Counted from the first letter of the stretch, positions 1-6,600 are shown. The stretch: 9,069 nucleotides of DNA from Oscillospiraceae bacterium (GCA_017396055.1 JAFQND010000332.1:1-9069); one strand, 5' to 3'. The notes: generated by a model from the sequence alone, not told the origin. Made by a program: numbers and translations.

Positions 1-1
1 G

Positions 2-2008
2 ATGGAAGCCAGCGAAGAAGTGCGCTCGCTGATCGATATGGCTGCCCGTGTGGAGGGCATGCCCCGCTATGCGTCGACCCATGCTGCCGGTGTAGTCATT
101 ACTGCGGACCCAGTTTCGGAATATGTGCCCCTGCAGAAGAGTGATGAATCGATCATTACCCAGTATCCGATGACCACTCTGGATGATCTCGGACTTCTGA
201 AGATGGATTTTCTGGGACTTCGCAACCTGACGGTCATCGATCACTGTGAAAAAGAGATCCGCAGAAAGGATCCCGATTTTGCTGTCGGTAAGATCTCTCT
301 TGAGGATGAAAAGGTCTTTAAAATGTTCTCGAAGGGCGATACAGAAGGCGTTTTCCAGTTCGAGTCGTCCGGTATGCGGCAGATGCTTATTCAGATGCAG
401 CCCAGATCGATAGAAGACCTGACAGCGGCAACTTCCATCTACCGCCCGGGCCCCGCTGCGTCGATCCCTACCTATATCCGAAATCGGCAGAATCCCAGAC
501 AGATCACCTATCTTCATCCGAAACTGGAGCCGATCCTGCGGGTGACCAACGGATGTCTGCTCTATCAGGAACAGGTCATGGAGACCTGCCGTGCGCTGGC
601 GGGCTATTCCTATGGCCGCGCCGACCTGGTGCGCAAAGCTATGGGCAAAAAGAAGATGGATGTCATGGCGGCAGAGCGAACGATTTTCATCCACGGTAAG
701 GATGATTCGGACGGAACACCTGCTGTCCCCGGCGCAGTGGCAAACGGTATTCCCGCTGATATTGCCGACAAGATTTTTGATGAGATGGCATCTTTTGCCG
801 AATATGCGTTCAACAAAGCCCATGCTGCGGCTTATTCTGTGATCAGTTATCAGACGGCTTACCTGAAATGTCATTATCCTCAGGCCTATATGGCGGCACT
901 GCTGACTTCGGTATTGGAAAATACCGGCAAATTACTGGAATATATCGGTGAATGCAGAGAGCGGAATATCCGTATCCTGCCGCCTCATATCAACCACAGC
1001 TATTCTGCCTTTACCTCGGAAGGCAACTGTATCCGTTTTGGCCTTCTTGCAGTTAAGGGTGTGGGCAGATCGGTCATCGATCAGCTGGTCGCCGAGCGGG
1101 AAGCAAACGGACCTTTTGAGGGAATACAGGACTTCTGTACCCGTATGTATGGCAAAGATCTGAACCGAAGAGGCGTTGAATCACTGATCCGCTGCGGTGC
1201 GCTGGACGGATTCGGTCATACCCGTAAGGAAATGTACAACTCCTATGAGCGTATCATGGACGCGGCCGCCTTCCACGGGAAAAACGAAGCATCCGGCCAG
1301 ATGAGCCTTTTTGGCGACACCGAAGAGCTGGCGCTGCCGCCGGTGGAGATCGTCAAGTGCGGAGAATATACCACTTCTGAACTGCTGAACTATGAATATG
1401 AGGCTCTGGGCTTCTATCTGACCGGTCACCCTCTGGAGCAGTATGAGCCGCTTGTGGAAAAGCATAAAATGAACCGCGTGGCACAGCTCACGGGCGCAGA
1501 GGAAGCAGGCCTTCCCGACAAAATGCCGGTCAGAGTTCTGGGTACGCTCGGCGGCATGAAGAACATTAACACAAAAAGCGGCAAGCCGATGTGTTTTGCA
1601 AAGCTGGAAGATATGACCGGTATCATTGAACTGATCATTTTCCCGAAGACGCTGGAGGAGCAGAGCGCACTGATCCGTTCGGGCGAACCGCTGGTGGTGG
1701 AAGGAAATCTTTCTCTGCGGGAAGATGAAGATCCTAAAGTTCTCTGCGGCAAGCTGATCCCTCTTGGGGAATTTGCGCCTGCACCGGCGCGGACACTGTA
1801 TCTGCGGTTCAGCGGCGCGGAAGACCTGCGCCTGAAGGAAGTCATGCGGCTTTTGGAAAAATATCCCGGAAACAGTCCCGTGCAGTTTTATTTTACTGAC
1901 CGGAAACAGTATTGCTATCCGCCGGGCAGACCTTCTGTGTCGGTGGAGGAACGTCTTCTGGATGCACTGTACACGATGCTGGGAAAAGCCGGCGTTGCAC
2001 TCAAATGA
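2..2008 (+). CDS. dnaE: DNA polymerase III subunit alpha (DnaE), 5'-truncated by window start
   Basis: Catalytic subunit of the replicative DNA polymerase in the cytoplasmic replisome. The 668 visible residues are the C-terminal part of a protein usually about 1,100-1,150 residues long; the PHP domain and the first part of the palm lie upstream of the window, so the ATG at position 2 is an internal codon. Visible landmarks: the palm segment with KMDFLGLR (residues 67-74), where Asp69 corresponds by family knowledge to the third catalytic aspartate; the conserved block EYAFNKAHAAAYS (about 266-278); a helix-hairpin-helix around VKGVGRS (351-357); and an OB-fold nucleic-acid-binding domain from about 510 to 585. 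The reading frame is intact to a TGA at 2006-2008. The domain order (no 3'-5' exonuclease insertion visible) fits DnaE and not PolC. A terminator follows within 4 bases, so this is the end of its transcript. Identification is secure; the DnaE subtype (DnaE1 or DnaE3) was not resolved. Confidence 0.97.
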   Translation: MEASEEVRSLIDMAARVEGMPRYASTHAAGVVITADPVSEYVPLQKSDESIITQYPMTTLDDLGLLKMDFLGLRNLTVIDHCEKEIRRKDPDFAVGKISLEDEKVFKMFSKGDTEGVFQFESSGMRQMLIQMQPRSIEDLTAATSIYRPGPAASIPTYIRNRQNPRQITYLHPKLEPILRVTNGCLLYQEQVMETCRALAGYSYGRADLVRKAMGKKKMDVMAAERTIFIHGKDDSDGTPAVPGAVANGIPADIADKIFDEMASFAEYAFNKAHAAAYSVISYQTAYLKCHYPQAYMAALLTSVLENTGKLLEYIGECRERNIRILPPHINHSYSAFTSEGNCIRFGLLAVKGVGRSVIDQLVAEREANGPFEGIQDFCTRMYGKDLNRRGVESLIRCGALDGFGHTRKEMYNSYERIMDAAAFHGKNEASGQMSLFGDTEELALPPVEIVKCGEYTTSELLNYEYEALGFYLTGHPLEQYEPLVEKHKMNRVAQLTGAEEAGLPDKMPVRVLGTLGGMKNINTKSGKPMCFAKLEDMTGIIELIIFPKTLEEQSALIRSGEPLVVEGNLSLREDEDPKVLCGKLIPLGEFAPAPARTLYLRFSGAEDLRLKEVMRLLEKYPGNSPVQFYFTDRKQYCYPPGRPSVSVEERLLDALYTMLGKAGVALK

Positions 2009-2011
2009 ATG

Positions 2012-2045
2012 AAAAAGACTGCTCCTTGTGGTGCGGTCTTTTTTT
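2012..2045 (+). terminator. Intrinsic terminator after dnaE
   Basis: An 11-bp stem pairs 2012-2022 (AAAAAGACTGC) with 2033-2043 (GCGGTCTTTTT), with one T-G wobble; two further C-G pairs can form inside it across a T-T mismatch. The 3' arm runs into an uninterrupted T tract (2039-2045). It starts 4 bases after the dnaE stop. The A-rich 5' arm means it could also work in the opposite direction, but no convergent gene is present here. Confidence 0.85.
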
Positions 2046-2081
2046 CTGCCTTCCGGCATAGATTGTCCCGGAGGGATGGGA

Positions 2082-2663
2082 ATGGAAAAGGAAACTACCA
2101 CGCGTCCCCGCAGAGGGGACTTGCTCAGCGCCTGTTTGTGGGGAACTTATCTGGCCGGTATTTTGCTGGGAGCGGGCAACGGAGGCGAAGAACTTGCCTT
2201 TCTGACAAAAACCTTTCTGGAAATGCGACGGCTGGGAGAATGGAAAAGTGTTTTTCTGACGTCGGCTGTTTCTTCGATGGGCGTGCTTTCACTTTTGTTT
2301 GTCAGCGGTCTGTGTGCAGTGGGACAGCCTGTTTCGGCAGCGGTGCTGTTTGTACGGGGAATGGGCTTGGGTGGATGTATCGGCGAGCTTTACCGTCAGG
2401 CGGGATTTTCCGGCGCAGCAGCGGCGCTTCTTTTACTGGCACTGCCAGAGACGATCTGTGCATTCTGTTTTCTGAAGGCGGGCAGCGGTGCTGTCAGAAT
2501 GTCATGCAGATTGTTCCATATGATACTGGAGCCGCAGCCTGTGCCGCTTGTACCGCGGTTCAAGCGTTACAGTATCCGTTTTATTATTCTGTTTCTGCTG
2601 CTGATTCTGGCGGCGGCAGTGAGCGGACTTTGCACAGGAATTTTTGTTTTGCTGGCCGGATGA
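2082..2663 (+). CDS. Five-helix membrane protein, SpoIIM-like (tentative)
   Basis: Predicted 193-residue integral membrane protein. I chose the ATG at 2082 because GGAGGG (2070-2075) lies 6 bases upstream; a GTG at 2028 in the same frame would put the start inside the dnaE terminator and has no ribosome site. Five hydrophobic stretches are visible at roughly residues 14-31, 57-80, 84-103, 109-130 and 165-190, after a short basic N-terminus (RPRR). The third helix carries RGMGLGG and the fourth ALPE, similar to the G-rich helix followed by an 'LP' helix of the SpoIIM/DUF95 family, and length and helix count are close to SpoIIM (about 210 residues, five helices). In endospore formers SpoIIM works with SpoIID and SpoIIP to remodel the septum during engulfment. 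The resemblance is from memory of family patterns, so the assignment is tentative; a generic membrane protein remains possible. It has no obvious promoter of its own and lies just after the dnaE terminator. Confidence 0.5.
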   Translation: MEKETTTRPRRGDLLSACLWGTYLAGILLGAGNGGEELAFLTKTFLEMRRLGEWKSVFLTSAVSSMGVLSLLFVSGLCAVGQPVSAAVLFVRGMGLGGCIGELYRQAGFSGAAAALLLLALPETICAFCFLKAGSGAVRMSCRLFHMILEPQPVPLVPRFKRYSIRFIILFLLLILAAAVSGLCTGIFVLLAG

Positions 2664-2702
2664 TGTTTACGAATCGTTTATAATTTGACCAGCTGCTTAA
2701 TC

Positions 2703-2731
2703 TTGACAAATCTTTTCAAATCCGTCATACT
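2703..2731 (+). promoter_or_regulatory. Sigma-A-type promoter for the DUF624 gene
   Basis: A perfect -35 box TTGACA (2703-2708) is followed after 17 bases by CATACT (2726-2731, 4 of 6 matches to TATAAT) in an AT-rich stretch. Predicted transcription start is near 2738, which gives a leader of about 87 bases before the ATG at 2825. I see no terminator between 2663 and this promoter, so read-through from the upstream membrane-protein gene is also possible. No riboswitch-like structure was recognised in the leader. Confidence 0.65.
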
Positions 2732-2824
2732 AATATAGTATCTTACTTGTAATATCGGCTGTTTTGTATGGCTGTCCGGCTGTACGCCAAAGCTGTTTTT
2801 GAATGATGAAAGGACGATCATATA

Positions 2825-3739
2825 ATGGGACTTTTTGCGAATCAGTACATGAAAGAGGGCCCCGGTGTCGATAAATACGGCCCGAAGAAAAAGCGCTTTT
2901 TCCTTTTCTTTGAGCTGTTCTTCCGTAAATTCTGGAAGATGGTCCAGCTGAATCTGGTCTTCTCTGTTTTCTGTATTCCGGCTGCTGCAGCTCTTGTCTA
3001 TCTGCTGAGCAACTGGTCCCGTGCAGGTGTTGCCGGTATGGCAGTTATGTTGGTGATTTTCCTGGCAGCCTGTTTCCCCATCGGCCCCGCCATGTCCGGC
3101 GTAGCCTATATTCTGAGAAACTATGCCAACGAACGTCCGGTCTTTATGCTTTCTGATTTCTGGGATGCATTCAAGAGCAACTTCAAACAGAGCCTTGTCA
3201 TCTTTTATCTGGATATGATCGTCACGGGTGTTTCGTCGGTTTCGTTCGTCTGGTATTTTACCAATGCCGGTATGTCCTGGGCGATGATGCTGCCGCTGGC
3301 GCTCTGCATTATGATCGAGATCATCCTGATGTTCATGCGCTTTTATACCTATCTGATGGTGGTCACTGTTGATCTTTCCACCAGAAACATCATCAAGAAT
3401 GCCGCGATCTTCTCGATTCTTGGCCTGAAGAACAACATCATCACCCTGTTCTTCGTTCTGCTGATTGGTCTGCCCATCGTGCTGTATCTGCCGCTGACCG
3501 CTGTGATCCTTGCAGTTATCGGCGCAGTGCTGATCGGATTTATCGTTACTTTCAATTCCTATCCCTATCTGGTCAGATATATCATCGAGCCCCACGAACG
3601 TCAGGTCCGTGCCGAACTGGGCGAGGAAGACGAGGACGAAGATGAAGATGATGAGCCCATCTTTACGGATATGGGCCGCCGTCAGATCACCGAAGAGACC
3701 CCTGAACAAGCGGGCGGAAAACAGAAAGTCATTCGTTAA
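2825..3739 (+). CDS. DUF624/YesL-family membrane protein with acidic C-terminal tail
   Basis: Predicted 304-residue polytopic membrane protein. The ATG at 2825 has AAAGGA (2809-2814) 10 bases upstream. The family pattern is visible as GPAMSGVAYILRNYANERP (87-105) followed by a DFWDAFKSNFKQS segment (111-123), matching the 'GP..aG..y..r' and 'dF...fk.nfk' blocks of DUF624 proteins. Hydrophobic segments lie near 40-62, 68-95, 124-145, 150-172, 205-223 and 225-245, with a basic KKKR (21-24) before the first. The C-terminus after about residue 255 is soluble and carries an acidic run at 267-277 made only of Glu and Asp, then a short polar tail. YesL-like proteins are often next to carbohydrate uptake genes, but none is seen here and the biochemical role of the family is unknown. 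Its own promoter lies upstream and a terminator directly after its stop. Confidence 0.8.
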   Translation: MGLFANQYMKEGPGVDKYGPKKKRFFLFFELFFRKFWKMVQLNLVFSVFCIPAAAALVYLLSNWSRAGVAGMAVMLVIFLAACFPIGPAMSGVAYILRNYANERPVFMLSDFWDAFKSNFKQSLVIFYLDMIVTGVSSVSFVWYFTNAGMSWAMMLPLALCIMIEIILMFMRFYTYLMVVTVDLSTRNIIKNAAIFSILGLKNNIITLFFVLLIGLPIVLYLPLTAVILAVIGAVLIGFIVTFNSYPYLVRYIIEPHERQVRAELGEEDEDEDEDDEPIFTDMGRRQITEETPEQAGGKQKVIR

Positions 3740-3745
3740 ATGAAA

Positions 3746-3773
3746 AAAAGAGGGCCGTTTTCGGCCCTCTTTT
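3746..3773 (+). terminator. Intrinsic terminator after the DUF624 gene
   Basis: A perfect 12-bp stem pairs 3746-3757 with 3762-3773 (core GAGGGCCG / CGGCCCTC) around a TTTT loop. The 3' arm ends in CTCTTTT. It begins 7 bases after the TAA at 3737-3739. It lies between this gene and the small gene at 3788, so the small gene would depend on read-through or on a promoter I cannot see. Confidence 0.85.
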
Positions 3774-3787
3774 CGCTGAGGTACGTT

Positions 3788-3982
3788 ATGGAAAAATCCT
3801 GTGAAACCTGTGTCTGGTTTTATGACGATGACCGGGATACTGTCTATCGGCGCGGAAGATGCTGTTTTTGCAAGCGAAAGCCATATCCCTTCAGCCGGCA
3901 GCACAAGGTCGGAGAAGGCAGCCGTATCGATCCGAAAGGCATCTGTGAACATTACGAAAAGAAAAAAGGCTCCTCTGTATGA
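3788..3982 (+). CDS. Small cysteine-rich protein of unknown function
   Basis: Predicted 64-residue soluble protein; I do not recognise the family. The ATG at 3788 has TGAGG (3777-3781) 6 bases upstream. An in-frame ATG at 3740, directly after the preceding TAA, would force translation through the terminator hairpin and is less likely. Six cysteines are present: Cys5 and Cys8 (C-x2-C), Cys25, Cys26 and Cys28 (CC-x-C), and Cys53 in a final C-E-H-Y. His39 and His55 are additional possible ligands. The pattern suggests a metal (zinc) or Fe-S binding knuckle, but this is inference. Aromatic residues follow the first knuckle (VWFY), and the protein is rich in Lys and Arg. The stop codon lies inside the downstream terminator hairpin. 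The coherent cysteine spacing, ribosome site and flanking terminators make a real gene likely, though coding status is unproven. Confidence 0.6.
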   Translation: MEKSCETCVWFYDDDRDTVYRRGRCCFCKRKPYPFSRQHKVGEGSRIDPKGICEHYEKKKGSSV

Positions 3983-3994
3983 GGAGCCTTTTTT
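3962..3994. terminator. Bidirectional terminator shared by the 64-residue gene and lysO
   Basis: A perfect 14-bp stem pairs 3962-3975 with 3981-3994 (core GGCTCCTC / GAGGAGCC) around a 5-base loop. Six A's on the left and six T's on the right give a U tract in both directions. The stop codon of the forward gene (TGA, 3980-3982) lies in the loop and right arm, and the stop codon of the convergent lysO gene (TAA read from 3995-3993) overlaps the right edge. Confidence 0.92.
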
Positions 3995-4898
3995 ATCTGA
4001 ATATCCTGAAGAGAAACGGGGTCAGGAAAGGAACCAGAGCCGAACAGATGGCACCGTTGAGCACCGCCATGATGACGATTTCTTCGCTGGTGCAGCGCAG
4101 AAACATGGGCAGGGTCGTATCCTCGCTGGTTGCTCCTGCGGGAGCAATGGAGGCGTAGTGTCCGATATAGCGGGCAATAAAGGGAATTATCAGGAAGGAA
4201 AGGATCTCTCTGATCAGGTTGCACAGGAAGGAGACGGCTCCCGCCTCCGCGCCGCTGAGATTGGTCATCAGAACACCCGAGAGGCTGTACCAGCCCATGG
4301 CAGCGGTAATGGGTACACTGTCGTGAAGGGGCATCCGAAGGATCAGTCCTCCCACAGCACCGCCGATGATCGAACCTACCGTGATACCCAGAGGGATGAT
4401 CAGGATCCGGGCGGGGTTTCTTCTGATCTGAAGAAAAGCTTCTTTATTCAGACCGACGCTGATGCCGACCAGAATCATCAGCAGATAGAGCACCCAGTCG
4501 GAGGCATCGATGATCAGAGAAGAGATACCTGCCGGAAGAAGCCATCGGCCGCAGACCACGCCGCCGATCAGACAGCATACGGCAAGGATGACCATGGAAT
4601 AGGAAGAGTGCTGTTCCTGATGGCTGATGCTGCCTTTGTGCTGCTCCCATTTGCGGGTCAGAAACCAGACGATCAGCGTTGAAAACAATATTCCGGATAC
4701 GGCAAGGGTAAGGCTGCGCAGCCCGATGGTGCCCAGCTGTTCGAGAAAATTCGGGCGGCTGCCCAGTGAAACACCCATGGAGAAGATCAGCGCGGCAGTG
4801 GTCAGAGTCTGCAGCTTCATATTGATGGAATTGTACTTTTCGGGGAAGAACCATAAGCCGATCAGGATACCGATCAGCATGATGAACATGACGAGCAC
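3993..4898 (-). CDS. lysO: LysO-family (DUF340) L-lysine exporter
   Basis: Predicted 301-residue polytopic inner-membrane transporter, close in length to E. coli LysO/YbjE (about 299), which exports L-lysine and toxic analogues. The start is a GTG at 4898, supported by AAAGGAG 7 bases upstream on the minus strand; the ATG three codons later is a weaker option. The first half holds an N-terminal helix pair (MLIGILIGLWF; LIFSMGVSLGSRP). The second half carries the family's best conserved blocks: GWYSLSGVL (202-210), SGAEAGAVSFLCNLIRE (215-231) and APAGATSEDTTLP (252-264). Glu231 and Asp260 lie near where intramembrane acidic residues are reported as important in E. coli LysO; exact equivalence needs an alignment. 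It lies downstream of the carboxypeptidase gene on the same strand with an 81-base gap and a probable terminator between. Whether lysine or another substrate is exported here is inference from the family. Confidence 0.87.
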   Translation of the reverse strand: MLVMFIMLIGILIGLWFFPEKYNSINMKLQTLTTAALIFSMGVSLGSRPNFLEQLGTIGLRSLTLAVSGILFSTLIVWFLTRKWEQHKGSISHQEQHSSYSMVILAVCCLIGGVVCGRWLLPAGISSLIIDASDWVLYLLMILVGISVGLNKEAFLQIRRNPARILIIPLGITVGSIIGGAVGGLILRMPLHDSVPITAAMGWYSLSGVLMTNLSGAEAGAVSFLCNLIREILSFLIIPFIARYIGHYASIAPAGATSEDTTLPMFLRCTSEEIVIMAVLNGAICSALVPFLTPFLFRIFR

Positions 4899-4923
4899 GA
4901 AATAACTCCTTTCACAGGCATGG

Positions 4924-4952
4924 AAAAGGGCTGGGGAAGTACCTCAGCCCTT
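4924..4952 (-). terminator. Probable terminator between the carboxypeptidase gene and lysO
   Basis: Read on the minus strand, AAGGGCTG (4952-4945) pairs with CAGCCCTT (4933-4926), and two of the next three inner positions also pair, leaving a 5-base loop. The T tract is short (TTTT, then CC). It starts 28 bases after the stop of the carboxypeptidase gene. Because the T tract is weak, partial read-through into lysO is plausible; no clear separate lysO promoter was found. Confidence 0.6.
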
Positions 4953-4979
4953 CGGGTATTGGCGGGTCAGAATGCCGTT

Positions 4980-6323
4980 TTAGAACCGTCTGGTGTTCTT
5001 GCGGCGTTTTCTGCGGCGTTTCTTATTGTACATGACCATATAGGCAATGTAACCGCCGATCAGCAGGACGATAGCCAGAATAACCAGCTTGAACGGGGTG
5101 GAAGTGAAGAAATTCTTCAGCCGTCTGAGAAAATAGAGCCAGCTGGAGCGTTCCATGCTCTCTCCGGCGACAAGGTCGACCTGCGCGATGGTCTCATCGG
5201 CCAGCTTGATCTCCAGCGTGCCGAGCTTCTGTCCGGCGACAATGGGGGCGTCTACTTCCGGTTCAAGGGTCTTGATCTCCTGCAGGGAAGAGAGGTCGAT
5301 ATCTTTGCGCATCAGGCGGTCTACATCTTCAGCGGGGAATACATTGACAAATTCCTTGTCCTTGACCATATTGACCTTGACCTGGCCTTTGACCGAGGAG
5401 GTCTTGACCACGGTGCGGACCGACCAGTTGCCGAATGCCCAGCTGTACAGGCTCTTGGTATCGACATAGGAAAGGTTGTCGCTGATGGTGTCGCCGTTGT
5501 CATAGTAGATGGGCGCGCCCATGGTGACGAGGGTATAGCTGTAAGCGTCTTTTTCAGCCATGGTGACCAGGTTCCGTCCGCTTTCGTCGGTGGTACCGGT
5601 TTTGATGGCTTTGACGTATTCATAGTACCAGGTACCGCCGCGGTTGGGATCCATCATCGTGCAGGTGTGCGAGATGGTCCGCTCAGAAGGATGTTTGTTG
5701 GTAGCGGGCATGGTATATTTGTTGGCGGTCGCGATCTGTTCAAAGATGGGATACTGCATGGCGTATTTGGTGATCAGATACATATCCTTGGCGGTGGTGT
5801 ACTGATTCTCATCATGCAGGCCGTGGGGATTTGTAAAGTTGGTGTTGGTGCAGCCGATCTCTTTGGCTTTGTCATTCATCATTTTGACAAAGGCGACCTG
5901 GTCTCCGTCGCAGATGCCGTGGGCGATAATGCCGGCCGCTTCACAGGCGGAGCGGAGCATCAGCGCATATAAAAGGTCGATCATGCGGATCTCTTCCATA
6001 GGACGGATGTCGGCATTGGAAGCGTTTTTGCCGTACAGTTCGTCAAATACCCAATAGGGGGCGGTGACGATCGTTCCCTGCAGGTCGGCACATTCTTCAA
6101 TGGCGACCAGCGCGGTCATGATTTTGACCAGAGAGGCAGGATAAAGGGGCACGTCGGCATTTTTTTCATAAATGACCATACCGGACTCATTGTTGACCAG
6201 GTATGCTGCCTGGCTGTTGATCTCAAAGCCGGTCACGGGGTCAGGCTCGGCGAAAACGGTGAGGGGGAAGCTGGTGACCATCAGGATGAAGACGGTTAAA
6301 AGAGCGGCAAGACGTTTTTTCAT
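4980..6323 (-). CDS. D-alanyl-D-alanine carboxypeptidase (penicillin-binding protein, peptidase family S11)
   Basis: Predicted 447-residue low-molecular-weight penicillin-binding protein of the DacA/DacF type, which removes the terminal D-Ala from peptidoglycan stem pentapeptides outside the membrane. The ATG at 6323 was chosen because GGGAGG lies 7 bases upstream and a classical signal peptide follows (MKKR, hydrophobic core, likely cleavage after VFA at residue 25); a longer frame upstream has no ribosome site. Active-site motifs: SLVK (64-67) with catalytic Ser64 and Lys67; SAC (125-127), where most relatives have S-x-N; and KTG (241-243) in IKTGTTDESGRNLV. A beta-rich domain like PBP5_C follows from about 285 to 390. 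The C-terminus has one hydrophobic segment (about 410-432) and a strongly basic tail (KKRRRKRRKNTRRF), so it is probably held in the membrane by a full helix with the tail inside, unlike the amphipathic anchor of E. coli PBP5. The function call is secure; the exact paralogue is not. Confidence 0.93.
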   Translation of the reverse strand: MKKRLAALLTVFILMVTSFPLTVFAEPDPVTGFEINSQAAYLVNNESGMVIYEKNADVPLYPASLVKIMTALVAIEECADLQGTIVTAPYWVFDELYGKNASNADIRPMEEIRMIDLLYALMLRSACEAAGIIAHGICDGDQVAFVKMMNDKAKEIGCTNTNFTNPHGLHDENQYTTAKDMYLITKYAMQYPIFEQIATANKYTMPATNKHPSERTISHTCTMMDPNRGGTWYYEYVKAIKTGTTDESGRNLVTMAEKDAYSYTLVTMGAPIYYDNGDTISDNLSYVDTKSLYSWAFGNWSVRTVVKTSSVKGQVKVNMVKDKEFVNVFPAEDVDRLMRKDIDLSSLQEIKTLEPEVDAPIVAGQKLGTLEIKLADETIAQVDLVAGESMERSSWLYFLRRLKNFFTSTPFKLVILAIVLLIGGYIAYMVMYNKKRRRKRRKNTRRF

Positions 6324-6453
6324 GGCGATACCTCCCTGTATATAATGCCCTTGGGGGCGAATCTGTTCCATTCTGATAAGAAAACGCTTCAGGACCCTGT
6401 TTTGTTTCAGGATCTGACAGGTTTCCGGAAGAACTATTATTATTATACTAATC

Positions 6454-6481
6454 ATTATATCATAAGTTTTCACCGGGTAAA
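6454..6481 (-). promoter_or_regulatory. Promoter of the carboxypeptidase gene
   Basis: On the minus strand a perfect TATAAT -10 box (6459-6454) lies 16 bases after TTTACC (6481-6476), a 4-of-6 match to TTGACA. The predicted transcription start is near 6447. The surrounding tract is very AT-rich and holds a second TATAAT a few bases downstream without a good -35 partner, so the exact start is uncertain. Confidence 0.55.
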
Positions 6482-6565
6482 AGCCCTAAAATGTTTTTTG
6501 CGGAAAGTTTTTTGTATTATTGTACACAATGCGGTGCTTCTTCCGGCGAAAGCGTGAAAAAACAC

Positions 6566-6594
6566 TTGCCAACAAAGCAAAAATAGTGTATAAT
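6566..6594 (+). promoter_or_regulatory. Strong sigma-A-type promoter of the SRP RNA
   Basis: TTGCCA (6566-6571, 5 of 6 matches to TTGACA) is followed after exactly 17 bases by a perfect TATAAT (6589-6594). The predicted start is near 6601. The near-consensus boxes and optimal spacing fit the high expression expected of SRP RNA. It may also supply dnaX, ybaB and recR by read-through of the SRP RNA terminator. Confidence 0.85.
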
Positions 6595-6600
6595 AGGTAA

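Larger units (their letters stand above)
6324..6600. other. Divergent intergenic control region
   Basis: These 277 bases separate the carboxypeptidase start from the start of the SRP RNA. They contain the minus-strand promoter (6454-6481), the plus-strand promoter (6566-6594), and the roughly 124-base leader of the carboxypeptidase mRNA. In that leader a small hairpin can form between 6393-6399 (GACCCTG) and 6408-6414 (CAGGATC) with an 8-base loop and one G-U pair; no known riboswitch was recognised. The short frames across the region lack ribosome sites or recognisable products and I do not call a gene. Confidence 0.7.

Noticed and set aside
1181..2101. 306-codon open frame on the minus strand
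   Set aside because: Lies antisense over dnaE and its terminator; low-complexity composition (many His, Gln, Phe, Arg) without a family pattern or ribosome site.
2009..2683. 224-codon plus-strand frame overlapping the SpoIIM-like gene
   Set aside because: Starts inside the dnaE terminator without a ribosome site and yields a Cys/Gly/Arg-rich product; the overlapping frame at 2082 has a ribosome site and five coherent membrane helices.
2678..3952. 424-codon open frame on the minus strand
   Set aside because: Antisense shadow of the DUF624 gene and the small cysteine-rich gene; the product is rich in His, Asp and Gln as expected from reading such genes backwards.
3801..4682. 293-codon open frame on the plus strand
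   Set aside because: Overlaps the small gene out of frame and then lysO antisense; hydrophilic low-complexity product, and it crosses a strong bidirectional terminator.
4920..5972. 350-codon open frame on the plus strand
   Set aside because: Antisense to the carboxypeptidase gene, whose product carries all three penicillin-binding motifs; the Gly/Asp/His-rich product is a typical mirror frame.
6345..6557. 70-codon frame in the divergent intergenic region
   Set aside because: No ribosome site; it runs antisense through the carboxypeptidase leader and promoter, and the product has no recognisable pattern.
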